Shown here piece by piece: positions 52,784 to 61,948 of a stretch of DNA of 64,000 nucleotides; within the stretch, counting starts at the first letter, position 1, and each line of letters starts with the position of its first letter. The notes beneath the pieces were generated by a model. The model saw only the letters and a program-made list of their open reading frames with translations, had not been told where the DNA came from and did not search any database. Origin of the DNA: Paludibacteraceae bacterium (GTDB lineage Bacteria > Bacteroidota > Bacteroidia > Bacteroidales > Paludibacteraceae); NCBI GenBank assembly GCA_031292565.1, contig JARLGW010000001.1, positions 124,001 to 188,000 of the forward strand, read 5' to 3'. A program made the translations under genes and the position numbers.

Positions 52784-53224
52784 TTATTTTGTTTCTAGTT
52801 TATCAAAAACCTTATCCAATTCATTTTTTCTAGCCACGTTAGCTCTGTCGTACATAATAAGGTACTCCTCCAGGTAATCCTTGCGGGCATATCGGTTTAG
52901 TGCTTTACTGTAATAAGTGATTTTTTTCCCGCTTGCACCTATGGGTTGGGTATTAACTAGCTGATAGGTAGAATCTAATTTTAATTCCCCACTTTCGCCA
53001 CACAACATGGAAACAACGCACGTGTCCGGTGTATAGAAATCAATAATAGTTCCATCTTCGTAATTAAAGTACTTGGGACCTTTAAAGTCAGCTGGTAAGG
53101 CTATAGACAAGTTATTGCCACGACATTCAACATATTGAATCTTCAGGTTGTTGTTTTCCTGCTGTGCATAGATATTGCCAATGGTTATCAATATAAATGA
53201 TACCACCGATAGATACTTTATCAT
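52784..53224 (-). CDS. Exported protein of unknown function
   Basis: A 146-residue protein from the ATG at 53224, with signal peptide MIKYLSVVSFILITIGNIYAQ. A longer frame begins at 53338 but adds a non-signal-like leader. The mature part has a beta-rich stretch with two Cys and no recognised family. It reads away from nifH; the 340-bp spacer between them holds the nifH regulatory sites. Confidence 0.6.
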   Translation of the reverse strand: MIKYLSVVSFILITIGNIYAQQENNNLKIQYVECRGNNLSIALPADFKGPKYFNYEDGTIIDFYTPDTCVVSMLCGESGELKLDSTYQLVNTQPIGASGKKITYYSKALNRYARKDYLEEYLIMYDRANVARKNELDKVFDKLETK

Positions 53225-53340
53225 GGGTATAGGGTTACAGTTTGTTGGCAAATATAATTTAAAATTACTGCAGGTGATTATTATCGTGGTGCAAATTAAA
53301 TTTATCCCTTGATATTTACGTCGTTTCACGTACTTCATAA

Positions 53341-53376
53341 TCCTACATTAAAGTAATTTTTCCTACATTAAGGTAA
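53341..53376 (+). promoter_or_regulatory. Two tandem putative NifA-type activator sites
   Basis: TCCTACATTAAAGTAA (53341-53356) and TCCTACATTAAGGTAA (53361-53376) repeat with a 20-bp period, i.e. about two helical turns. They lie 135-171 bp above the -24 box of nifH, a usual distance for enhancer sites. Confidence 0.78.
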
Positions 53377-53510
53377 CATATTTGATTTGTTGTCTTTTTA
53401 TTCTCCTCTTTTTTAAGTCCTCGCTCTAATTTTTTAGCATCAATATAATATACTTATAGTTAATTACTTACAGCGATTTTAAGTGTGTGAAAATATCTCA
53501 CTAAAATTTT

Positions 53511-53526
53511 TTGGCACGGTTGTTAA
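53511..53526 (+). promoter_or_regulatory. Putative sigma-54-like promoter of nif operon
   Basis: TTGGCACGGTTGTTAA: perfect TGGCAC -24 box, but TTAA where TTGC is expected at -12. The same TTGGCACG-N4-TTAATA pattern precedes nifE. A start near 53537 would leave a leader of about 28 bases before the nifH ATG. AAATATCTCA at 53491-53500 lies just before it. Confidence 0.65.
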
Positions 53527-53552
53527 TAAGGAGTTTGCAGGTTTAACTTTAA

Positions 53553-54389
<837 letters not shown>

Positions 54390-54403
54390 TAAAAATATAA
54401 AGT

Positions 54404-54447
54404 AATGAATAGAAATCATATACACAATAAAGTGGTTTCTATTCATT
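54404..54447 (+). repeat. Stable inverted repeat after nifH
   Basis: AATGAATAGAAATCA (54404-54418) and TGGTTTCTATTCATT (54433-54447) pair over 15 bp with one T-G wobble. No T-run follows, so it looks like an RNA stability or processing element, not a terminator. nifH-specific hairpins that protect the upstream message are known in other diazotrophs. Confidence 0.75.
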
Positions 54448-54487
54448 GAAAAAAATAAAGCTAATAAACACTTAAAACACTACAACT

Positions 54488-54814
54488 ATGTACTTATTAA
54501 GAGCTATTGTTCGTCCTGAGAAATCTCCAATTGTTATGAAAGCATTGTTTGAATCAGGCTTTCCTGCAATAACTAAAATGGCAGTATTCGGTCGCGGTAA
54601 ACAACGTGGGTTGAAAGTAGGAAATGTTACGTATGACGAACTTCCTAAAGACCTGTTAATGATTGTAATTGACGAAAAAGATAAAGATTTTGTAATCGAA
54701 ACAATATTATCTTCTGCTCGTTCCGGGGATGCCGGACAATTTGGTGACGGTAAAATTTTTGTCACTCCGGTTGTTGAAACATACACAATATCTAGCGGTA
54801 AAAAAGAAGTATAA
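54488..54814 (+). CDS. nifI1: NifI1, PII-type nitrogenase regulator
   Basis: A 108-residue PII-family protein. MYLLRAIVRPEKSPIVMKALFESGF is the usual opening; the T-loop GRGKQRGLKVGNVTYDELPK departs from GlnB. With NifI2 it forms a complex that blocks the MoFe protein when nitrogen is plentiful, relieved by 2-oxoglutarate and ATP. It sits between nifH and nifD, the hallmark of group II/III nif operons. Its leader, TTAAAACACTACAACTATG, is nearly identical to the nifK leader. Confidence 0.93.
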   Translation: MYLLRAIVRPEKSPIVMKALFESGFPAITKMAVFGRGKQRGLKVGNVTYDELPKDLLMIVIDEKDKDFVIETILSSARSGDAGQFGDGKIFVTPVVETYTISSGKKEV

Positions 54815-54966
54815 TTAAGCTGCGCCGATATTATAACGGATATTAACCCTTCGGGTGATATTAGTGGATATAAAGCAAAAAAATCAGCAAAGCAAACTAT
54901 CACGACCGTAGGGAGTAAATATCGTAAAATTTATATCACGCAGTAAATATCTAAAAAATACAGATT

Positions 54967-55344
54967 ATGAAATTAATTCTTGCAATGATACGAATTGCCA
55001 AAATGAATGAGACCAAAGTGGCTCTTTCAGAAGCAGGCTTACCTTCTTTCACGGCAATGCCTATATTAGGTCGGGGTGCAGGTCGGGCTATCGGCCCTAA
55101 TATCCAAGCTACCAAAAACCATCCTGATATGGTTGCCGAAAATGAAGTATTGTCAACACCTCGCTTAAAATCAAAACGAATGATTACGTTGGTTGTTTCG
55201 GATGATAAAAAAGATTTAGCGGTGGAAACCATTATCAAAGTAAACCAAACAGGTAATAGTGGCGACGGAAAAATCATCGTGGTAGATGCTCTTGAATCCG
55301 TTCGGGTACGTACGGGAGAATCGGGTGATTCTACATTAGACTAA
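54967..55344 (+). CDS. nifI2: NifI2, PII-type nitrogenase regulator
   Basis: A 125-residue PII protein with a longer T-loop (LGRGAGRAIGPNIQATKNHPDM) and a C-terminal acidic tail, as expected for NifI2. It partners NifI1 in posttranslational switch-off. The 152-bp gap between them contains several TAAATATC or GATATT sequences and a short ACCC-TTC-GGGT hairpin near 54855. Confidence 0.92.
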   Translation: MKLILAMIRIAKMNETKVALSEAGLPSFTAMPILGRGAGRAIGPNIQATKNHPDMVAENEVLSTPRLKSKRMITLVVSDDKKDLAVETIIKVNQTGNSGDGKIIVVDALESVRVRTGESGDSTLD

Positions 55345-55353
55345 AAAACAAAA

Positions 55354-55419
55354 ATAGTTTATAGCTAATATACCGTGATGATGAATGCTGCGAATTTGAT
55401 TATATAAGCTATAAACTAT
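55354..55419 (+). repeat. 13-bp inverted repeat between nifI2 and nifD
   Basis: ATAGTTTATAGCT (55354-55366) and AGCTATAAACTAT (55407-55419) are perfect complements with a 40-base loop. They lie before nifD and after nifI2 and may set the ratio of PII to structural messages. Confidence 0.7.
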
Positions 55420-55444
55420 CATAAACTTCTAAAAAAGAGAAATT

Positions 55445-57064
55445 ATGTCAACAAACAAAGTAAATATAGACATGTCTGCTTGGAAAGAGGAAGTAACCAA
55501 AAGTTATCCTACCAAAGTAGCCAAAAAGAGAGCGAAGTCCATCGTTGTGTCTGATCCGGATAGCATTCCGCAAATTCAGTCCAATGTACGTACTATTCCC
55601 GGAATTATTACTCAACGCGGTTGTACTTACGCCGGATGTAAAGGTGTGGTTCTTGGGCCTACAAGAGATATTATTAACATCACCCATGGCCCTATCGGAT
55701 GCGGTTTCTACTCCTGGTTAACCCGTCGTAACCAAACCAAACCGGTTAGCCCTGAAGATCCTAACTACATGATGTACTGTTTCTCCAGCGATATGCAAGA
55801 TTCAAACATCGTGTTTGGTGGAGAACAAAAACTGGCACAAGCAGCCCGTGAAGCATTTGAAATATTCAAACCGAAAGCTATGGCATTTTTCTCTACCTGT
55901 CCGGTAGGTTTGATCGGGGATGATGTTCACCGTGTAGCTCGCCAAATGAAAGAAGAATTAGGTATCAATGTGTTTGCCTTCTCTTGCGAAGGATACAAAG
56001 GAGTTTCCCAATCAGCAGGTCACCACATTGCCAACAATGGTTTATACACACACCTTATTGGTAATCAAGATAAAGAAATTGAAGGTAAATTCAAAGTAAA
56101 CGTACTTGGTGAATACAATATTGGTGGTGATGCTTTCGAAATAGAAAGAATTTTTGACGAATGTGGTATGACCCTTGTAGCTACCTTTTCAGGTAACTCT
56201 ACTATCGATCAATTTGAAACCGCCCACATGGCCGATTTGAGTGTAGTAATGTGCCACCGTTCTATCAACTATGTAGCTGAAATGATGGAAACCAAGTTTG
56301 GTATTCCTTGGTTCAAAGGAAACTTTATCGGAGCTGAAGCTACGGCTAAAACACTTCGCAAAATAGCTCAATACTTTGGCGACAAAGAATTGACCGATAG
56401 AATTGAAAAATTCATCGCGAAAGAAATGCTTAAAATAAAAGCCGTAATTGATGTTATTCATCCTCAAACCGAAGGAAAAACAGCCATGTTGTTTGTGGGC
56501 GGATCTCGTGCACACCATTACCAAGAGTTGTTTGATGAACTTGGAATGACAACGTTAGCCGGAGGATATGAATTTGGTCACCGTGACGATTATGAAGGGC
56601 GCCGGGTAATACCAACTATTCAAATCGATGCCGATAGCCGAAACATTCAAGAACTGAAAGTTACGCAGGATGAAACCCGCTACAGACCACGTAAAACGGA
56701 AGCAGAGCTAGAATCGTTCAAAGAAGAAGGTTTTGAATTCAATGATTACAACGGTATGATGGCCGACATGGCAAAAGGAGCTTTGGTTATTGATGATTTG
56801 AGCCACCATGAAATGGAAAAATTGATCGAAATGTACCATCCTGATGTATTCTGTGCTGGTATCAAAGAAAAATTCTGTGTACAAAAAATGGGTGTTCCAT
56901 TGAAACAGCTTCACAACTACGATGTGGGTGGCCCTTATGCAGGATTTGAAGGAGCTATTAATTTCTACGAAGACATCTCGATGATTGTAAACACAACCAT
57001 CTGGAAAGAAATAAAAGCACCTTGGGAAGCAGAAGATGTAATCGTGGCAGAATACGCTTACTAA
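55445..57064 (+). CDS. nifD: Nitrogenase MoFe protein alpha chain NifD
   Basis: A 539-residue subunit carrying half of the P-cluster and the FeMo-cofactor. P-cluster Cys are Cys60 (QRGCTYAGC), Cys86 (HGPIGCGFYSW) and Cys152 (STCPVG). The FeMo-cofactor Cys is in VMCHRSINY, and the His ligand is in KQLHNYD, equivalent to His442 of Azotobacter. The catalytic Gln-His pair is in GVSQSAGHH, and GGSRAHH keeps the Arg near the cofactor. The length, longer than Azotobacter NifD, fits the group III form with an internal insertion. No vnfG/anfG gene lies between nifD and nifK, which argues for a Mo enzyme. Confidence 0.95.
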   Translation: MSTNKVNIDMSAWKEEVTKSYPTKVAKKRAKSIVVSDPDSIPQIQSNVRTIPGIITQRGCTYAGCKGVVLGPTRDIINITHGPIGCGFYSWLTRRNQTKPVSPEDPNYMMYCFSSDMQDSNIVFGGEQKLAQAAREAFEIFKPKAMAFFSTCPVGLIGDDVHRVARQMKEELGINVFAFSCEGYKGVSQSAGHHIANNGLYTHLIGNQDKEIEGKFKVNVLGEYNIGGDAFEIERIFDECGMTLVATFSGNSTIDQFETAHMADLSVVMCHRSINYVAEMMETKFGIPWFKGNFIGAEATAKTLRKIAQYFGDKELTDRIEKFIAKEMLKIKAVIDVIHPQTEGKTAMLFVGGSRAHHYQELFDELGMTTLAGGYEFGHRDDYEGRRVIPTIQIDADSRNIQELKVTQDETRYRPRKTEAELESFKEEGFEFNDYNGMMADMAKGALVIDDLSHHEMEKLIEMYHPDVFCAGIKEKFCVQKMGVPLKQLHNYDVGGPYAGFEGAINFYEDISMIVNTTIWKEIKAPWEAEDVIVAEYAY

Positions 57065-57132
57065 AAGAACCTCATAGTCCTCTTCGAATAAGAGAGGAAA
57101 CTAAATTAAAACAGTTATAATAAAGCTTCTTA

Positions 57133-57166
57133 TAGCCTCCTATTACCGGGAGGCGTGAAGAGGCTA
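57133..57166 (+). repeat. Two overlapping hairpins between nifD and nifK
   Basis: GCCTCC (57135-57140) pairs with GGAGGC (57149-57154), and TAGCCTC (57133-57139) can instead pair with GAGGCTA (57160-57166). The two are mutually exclusive because they share the 5' arm. This is a possible small RNA switch or stability element before nifK. Confidence 0.55.
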
Positions 57167-57182
57167 CTAAAACACTACAATT

Positions 57183-58565
57183 ATGTTACTCAGACATACC
57201 ACAGCAGAAGATCACGAGAGAAAAGCTTTGACCGTAAACCCGGCAAAGACTTGTCAACCCGTAGGAGCTATGTATGCAGCTCTTGGAGTACACGGATGCT
57301 TGCCACATAGTCATGGATCACAAGGATGTTGTTCTTACCACAGAAGTGCCCTTACCCGTCACTTCAAGGAACCAGTAATGGCATCAACCAGTTCGTTTAC
57401 AGAAGGATCATCCGTATTTGGTGGATTATCCAACTTGGTTCAAGCAATAGATGTAATTTTCAAAGTTTACAATCCTGAAGTAATTGCTATACACACTACC
57501 TGTCTTTCCGAAACAATCGGTGACGATATTGTGCAAATTATCGGAAAGGCAAAAGAAGATGGACATGTACCTGATGGTAAATATGTAATTCACTGCAACA
57601 CGCCAAGTTATGTAGGTACACATATTACCGGTTATTCCAACATGGTGAGCGGGTTAATCCGTTATTTTTCCACGGCAACGCCTAAAAAGAAAAATGCAAT
57701 CAACCTGATAGCCGGATGGATGGAACCATCGGACATGCGTGAGATTAAACGCCTGGCTAAAGAAATGGAAACACGTACCATACTATTCCCTGATATGTCG
57801 GACGTATTGGATACACCACTTACAGGTAAAACAGTAATGTTTCCAAAAGGTGGGACTACCATTCCCGAATTGATAGCAACCGGCGATAGCAAATTCACTA
57901 TTGGTCTTGGAAACTATAGCACAGAAGATGCTTGCGTGAAATTGGAAAACAAATGTAAAGTAAAATACGAATCCATTGAAATTCCAATCGGACTAAAAGC
58001 AACAGACCGTTTTATCCAGGCTCTTAGCCGTCATGCCAATGTACCGGTGCCCGATTCTATTACAGAAGAAAGAGGTAGGTTAATTGACCTTATCGCGGAT
58101 AACTCGAAATATTTCTATGGAAAAAGAGTAGCTCTTTGGGGTGATCCTGATACCTTGATTCCATTAGTAGAATTTTTGGTTACGTTGGATATGAAACCAG
58201 TTTACATCGTGACAGGAACTCCGGGTAAGCATTTCGATGAATCAATGACCGAAATTCTTAAAGATAAAGTACCGGAAGCAAAATTCATGAGTGGCGAACG
58301 TGCCGATATGTTCCAGTTACATACTTGGATTAAACAACAAGGCGTAGATTTGTTGATTGGAAACACGTATGGAAAATACATCGCTCGCGATGAAAACATC
58401 CCGTTGATCCGCTTAGGATTCCCTATCGTAGATCGTGCAGGATTCAATTTCTTCCCTCATGTAGGGTATGTAGGTGCTACCAACTTGGCTATCAAGATTC
58501 TTCATGCTATATTAGAACACCAAGACGCTACTTGCCTAGAAGAAAAAGTAGAACTTCAAATGTAA
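57183..58565 (+). CDS. nifK: Nitrogenase MoFe protein beta chain NifK
   Basis: A 460-residue subunit. P-cluster ligands are Cys24 (NPAKTCQPVGAMYAALG), Cys49 (GSQGCCSYHR) and Cys107 (IHTTCLSETIGDD). It lacks the N-terminal extension of about 50 residues seen in Azotobacter NifK, as expected of group III. The doubled Cys49-Cys50 is notable. It pairs with NifD in the alpha2-beta2 protein. It ends the operon before a strong terminator. Confidence 0.96.
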   Translation: MLLRHTTAEDHERKALTVNPAKTCQPVGAMYAALGVHGCLPHSHGSQGCCSYHRSALTRHFKEPVMASTSSFTEGSSVFGGLSNLVQAIDVIFKVYNPEVIAIHTTCLSETIGDDIVQIIGKAKEDGHVPDGKYVIHCNTPSYVGTHITGYSNMVSGLIRYFSTATPKKKNAINLIAGWMEPSDMREIKRLAKEMETRTILFPDMSDVLDTPLTGKTVMFPKGGTTIPELIATGDSKFTIGLGNYSTEDACVKLENKCKVKYESIEIPIGLKATDRFIQALSRHANVPVPDSITEERGRLIDLIADNSKYFYGKRVALWGDPDTLIPLVEFLVTLDMKPVYIVTGTPGKHFDESMTEILKDKVPEAKFMSGERADMFQLHTWIKQQGVDLLIGNTYGKYIARDENIPLIRLGFPIVDRAGFNFFPHVGYVGATNLAIKILHAILEHQDATCLEEKVELQM

Positions 58566-58580
58566 AAAACACAAACCAAT

Positions 58581-58618
58581 ATAGGGGAAAAGCTATGTAC
58601 TTTTCCCCTATATTTTTA
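58581..58618 (+). terminator. Intrinsic terminator of nifHI1I2DK
   Basis: A perfect 12-bp stem (ATAGGGGAAAAG with CTTTTCCCCTAT, loop of 7) is followed by TATTTTTA. Confidence 0.88.
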
Positions 58619-58658
58619 TAAGACAAAGAAACCTTAAATCGCGCTATGAAAACGAAAG

Positions 58659-58689
58659 AGGCTGCTTTACCGAGAGGGTAGGGCAGCCT
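58659..58689 (-). terminator. Intrinsic terminator after DUF4337 gene
   Basis: AGGCTGC (58659-58665) pairs with GCAGCCT (58683-58689), with partial pairing inside. An A-rich stretch on its left gives a weak U-run for the minus-strand gene. Confidence 0.55.
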
Positions 58690-58700
58690 TTATTTTTTGT

Positions 58701-59240
58701 TTATACAAATAAAAAGAAACCGTTGATAAAATAGAAAATACCTATTACGCCTAGAGCCAAACTGCAATACCAAACAAATTTCTTTTTGGATAAGGCAGCT
58801 ATAGACGATAGCAGAATGGATATTTGAAGAAAAATTACGGCGATACCAAACACCGTGGAATGTGCCTTACCCGAATCTCTCTCCGCTTCAAATCCGGCAG
58901 CCTTTACTTTTATCTCCGCTTGTTCTTTGCTGTATTTGTCTATTTTCTTGGTACAATCGGCAATCTTAGAATCATATTTTGCCAATAATTCATTAGAAAC
59001 CTTATTCTCGGTCAACGTGGCACGCTGAAGTTCTAAATTATCTTTTTCCTGATGATATAAATTTTCCTTCGTGCTTTTAGCCTGATAAAAAGCCCATTGA
59101 TCCGAAGCTTGCGTTTGATTCATCAACGATTTGGTACTAAACCCACCGCCCTTAAACGTGGAAAGGGTGGCACAAACAGCAATTAATACCGTGGTAATTG
59201 CCAAATAATCAGTCCATCTTTCTTTTTTACTTTCAGTCAT
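58701..59240 (-). CDS. DUF4337 family membrane protein
   Basis: A 179-residue protein with an N-terminal hydrophobic segment, a long charged coiled-coil region (about 45-115) and two C-terminal membrane segments. The opening ERWTDYLAITTVLIAVCATLSTFKGG and the phrase QASDQWAFYQAKSTKENLY are DUF4337 hallmarks. Its function is unknown. It lies convergent to nifK and divergent to nifE, so it interrupts the nif locus; no nif-type promoter precedes it. Confidence 0.8.
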   Translation of the reverse strand: MTESKKERWTDYLAITTVLIAVCATLSTFKGGGFSTKSLMNQTQASDQWAFYQAKSTKENLYHQEKDNLELQRATLTENKVSNELLAKYDSKIADCTKKIDKYSKEQAEIKVKAAGFEAERDSGKAHSTVFGIAVIFLQISILLSSIAALSKKKFVWYCSLALGVIGIFYFINGFFLFV

Positions 59241-59359
59241 AAATACAATTTTAGTTTAATAAATTTCGTGAATTAAATTTTATACAATAATAAGAATTTT
59301 AATTCTGAAAATTCTATAAAAAACAGATCCTACTAAAAAGAAAACGGCATTAATTTTAG

Positions 59360-59374
59360 CTACATAAATGTAAT
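59360..59374 (+). promoter_or_regulatory. Putative NifA-type activator site of nifE
   Basis: CTACATAAATGTAAT shares the core TACAT-N2-A-N-GTAA with the nifH elements but lacks their TC at the 5' side. It ends 64 bases before the -24 box, the same distance as at the NifX/Nif11 unit and the 135-residue gene. Confidence 0.65.
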
Positions 59375-59437
59375 ATTATCAGTCTATATATTTAACTTAT
59401 TAAATTATAAATATCTGATATATAGTAATATAAAACT

Positions 59438-59453
59438 TTGGCACGATATTTAA
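59438..59453 (+). promoter_or_regulatory. Putative sigma-54-like promoter of nifE
   Basis: TTGGCACGATATTTAA has the same layout as the nifH box (TTGGCACG-N4-TTAATA). AAATATCTGA lies at 59409-59418. The leader to the ATG at 59533 would be about 70 bases. Confidence 0.65.
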
Positions 59454-59532
59454 TATAAGATACACAGAACAAGAAAAGATTTTGCTACTACTAGTTATTG
59501 ATATAGCAAAAAAAACTGAAAGGGGGGATACG

Positions 59533-60867
59533 ATGAAAGAGTTAGACATTTTAGATGGAAGGAAGAACCAAGTTTCTACGGTTGGTGGAACTAACTCACA
59601 AGCGGTAGAAGGTAACAAACGTAGTTTAGCCGGTTCGGTAAGCCAACGGGCTTGCGTGTTTTGCGGATCCAGAGTAGTATTATATCCTATTGGCGATGCT
59701 TTGCACATCATACACGGGCCTATTGGCTGCGCTGCTTACACTTGGGATATAAGAGGTTCGCAATCCTCAGGGATGGAACTGCACAGATTGAGCTTTTCAA
59801 CCGATTTACATGAAAAAGAAGTAGTTTTTGGCGGAGAACAAAAGTTGTACAAGTCGCTTATCGAACTCATCGATTTGCATCAGCCTAAAGCAGCTTTTGT
59901 TTATACAACTTGCATTGTGGGAGTGATTGGCGATGATGTGGAGAAAATTTGCAAACTTGTTGAGAAAGAAAAAAACATCCCGATCATTCCTGTGCAAGCT
60001 CCCGGATTTCAAGGAACAAAGAAGGATGGGTATAAAGTGGCCTGCGAAGCATTATATACCTTGGTAGGCACGGGAGATAGACCTGCACAAAAATATAGTA
60101 TTAATATTTTGGGCGATTTTAACCTGGCCGGTGAGCTTTGGATTTTGCTCGACTATTACAAACGCATGGGTATCCATGTAAATGCAACCATTACCGGCGA
60201 TGGCCGTGTAGATGATATACGCAATGCACACAAGGCACAACTTAACGTGGTGCAATGCTCAGGGTCAATGATGTATCTGGCCAAGATGATGAAAGAGGAA
60301 TACGGCATTCCACACATGAAAGTGTCGTATTTCGGAATTGAGGATATGTCGGATGCATTATATGAAGTGGCTAAATTCTTCAAGAGCGAGGAGTTGATGT
60401 CGAAAGCGAAGGAATTGGTTCGCGAAGAGTTTAGTCGCTTAATGCCCGATTTGCAATGGTACAAAGAACGGTTGGCAGGTAAAAAGGCCGCCATTTATGT
60501 AGGAGGTGCATTCAAAGCCATTTCGCTCATAAAAGCCTTGCGGCTGATAGGCGTGCAAACGGTACTGGTAGGTTCACAAACAGGTACCACGGAGGACTAT
60601 GAGTTGATAAAGCAACTGGCTGACGAAGGCACTGTAATAGTGGATGATAGCAACCCGGTAGAGTTAGCTCACTTTGTGAAACAAAAGCACGCGGATATAT
60701 TTATAGGAGGAGTGAAGGAGCGACCCATAGCTTACAAAATAGGCATCGGGTTCTGCGACCACAACCACGAGCGTAAAGAAGCCCTGGCCGGATACGAAGG
60801 TATGCTCAACTTTGCCAAGGAGATATACTCCACCGCCTGCAGCCCGATATGGAAATTTACCAAATAA
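59533..60867 (+). CDS. nifE: FeMo-cofactor scaffold subunit NifE
   Basis: A 444-residue NifD-like scaffold protein from the ATG at 59533, preceded by AAAGGGGGG. The longer frame from 59482 starts with TTG. RACVFCGSRVVLYPIGDALHIIHGPIGCAAYTWDIRG is the NifE signature, with two Cys for the cluster, and TTCIVGVIGDDVEKIC gives the third. The C-terminal IGFCDHNHERKEALAGYEG replaces the cofactor ligands of NifD. NifE works with NifN in FeMo-cofactor assembly, but no nifN follows here. The gene is separated from nifK by the convergent DUF4337 gene. Confidence 0.94.
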   Translation: MKELDILDGRKNQVSTVGGTNSQAVEGNKRSLAGSVSQRACVFCGSRVVLYPIGDALHIIHGPIGCAAYTWDIRGSQSSGMELHRLSFSTDLHEKEVVFGGEQKLYKSLIELIDLHQPKAAFVYTTCIVGVIGDDVEKICKLVEKEKNIPIIPVQAPGFQGTKKDGYKVACEALYTLVGTGDRPAQKYSINILGDFNLAGELWILLDYYKRMGIHVNATITGDGRVDDIRNAHKAQLNVVQCSGSMMYLAKMMKEEYGIPHMKVSYFGIEDMSDALYEVAKFFKSEELMSKAKELVREEFSRLMPDLQWYKERLAGKKAAIYVGGAFKAISLIKALRLIGVQTVLVGSQTGTTEDYELIKQLADEGTVIVDDSNPVELAHFVKQKHADIFIGGVKERPIAYKIGIGFCDHNHERKEALAGYEGMLNFAKEIYSTACSPIWKFTK

Positions 60868-60874
60868 TGAGCCA

Positions 60875-60957
60875 ATATGCCAATGTGTTAATTAGCAAAT
60901 TAATAATATATTTCTCTTTATTTGCTAATTGGCAAATTGAATAATTTGCACATTGAA
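60875..60957. repeat. CAATTTGC/GCAAATTG-type intergenic repeat
   Basis: Short related words (GCCAATGTG, TTAGCAAATTA, TTTGCTAATTGGCAAATTG, TTTGCACATTG) are packed in about 80 bp. Similar repeats of GCACATT or GCAAATT are common in Bacteroidales spacers. No coding potential. Confidence 0.6.
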
Positions 60958-60986
60958 ACCGCCCCCATGATTCAGTTTTATATAGA

Positions 60987-61028
60987 AAAAGCACCAACGG
61001 AAGAAAACGTTTTTCCCGCGGTGCTTTT
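60987..61028. terminator. Intrinsic terminator between nifE and HEPN pseudogene
   Basis: AAAAGCACC and GGTGCTTTT form a 9-bp stem around an inner structured region with partial pairing, followed by T-rich sequence. Confidence 0.75.
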
Positions 61029-61043
61029 CGCTTTTATGATGGT

Positions 61044-61814
61044 TTAAATATCATTTAAAGTCTTTTCTGTAATAGCTTCAATTAATAACATGGTTTTTTC
61101 AAATCCTAATAGAGTTAGTTTATGTTGCTCTTTATAATAATCAGCTAAATCATTTCGATCAAAAACTAATTTTTCCATTTCAACTATATCTGTTGATTTC
61201 ATTAAATGCTCATGTTTAAATTGAGTGTCAGCTGTCTTATAGTGAACATATTGCCTTCTTTTTGTATTTAATTCTTTATATTGATTTTCTTTAAAATTTT
61301 TAAGCCATTGGTTATTTGCATTTTCTTGATAAGATTTTGGAATAATATCTATTGCTCTTGCAAAATCTGCAGCACTAGGTTTTATTAAATCTGGAAAATA
61401 AGTTGCAATTAAGTCACCAATTCTATCCCAATAATTATATATCTTTTCTGCAACAATCGCTGAAAACATGCTATATCTCTTAGCTTCTCTGTTTTGTAAA
61501 TTCGGGTAAAGCATCATATCTCCAATCGGATGTCCGTCTTGAATTGGATTATTTATGTATGGTCTGTATAAATACATGTGTGCTAGAAAATATATTATTT
61601 CATCAGAACAAAATATTAAATCATCAATGTTTTGCCAAAAATTAAACACATTACTATATTTACACTTTCCCTTGCGAACAATTTCTGAATGCCAAATATT
61701 GATACTTCTTTCATCATGAGTAAGGTCTCTTAAGCCTTCTAATCATTCTTCAATATAAATATTGTAAATTTCATTATTAAATTCACGTATAATTTCATGT
61801 CTGTTTATTTCCAT
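61044..61814 (-). pseudogene. Cthe_2314-like HEPN protein gene with in-frame TGA
   Basis: The 201-residue open frame from 61649 begins in the middle of a longer gene. Reading upstream on the minus strand, the same frame continues to an ATG at 61814 (MEINRHEIIREFNNEIYNIY), broken only by one TGA at 61745-61743, giving 256 codons in total. The 32 codons between the TGA and 61649 continue the protein (LEGLRDLTHDERSINIWHSE). The TGA would be TGG (Trp) in an intact copy. The protein resembles the Cthe_2314 HEPN family, often linked to toxin or RNA-cleavage systems. It is probably a recent nonsense mutation; a shorter product from an internal start is possible. Confidence 0.75.
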
Positions 61815-61948
61815 TTAATTTTAATTCTGAATAAAAAATTAATAAAGCTCACTCAAAGCTACAAAAAAATTGTCTAAAACAAAAAGTTCCACACCAAAAT
61901 AGGTGAGGAGCTTTCAATATATTCCTTCGCGTCTTCGCGTTTAAAATC

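Noticed and set aside
55445-57064. Ala instead of His in the GPYxG segment of NifD, first taken as loss of the cofactor His ligand
   Set aside because: Counting in Azotobacter NifD places His442 in the MHSW segment; the matching His is present here in QLHNYD.
61743-61745. TGA as a selenocysteine or tryptophan codon
   Set aside because: Other genes here, such as the NifX-like and dual ABC genes, end in TGA. The expected residue looks like Trp, and no selenocysteine context is evident.
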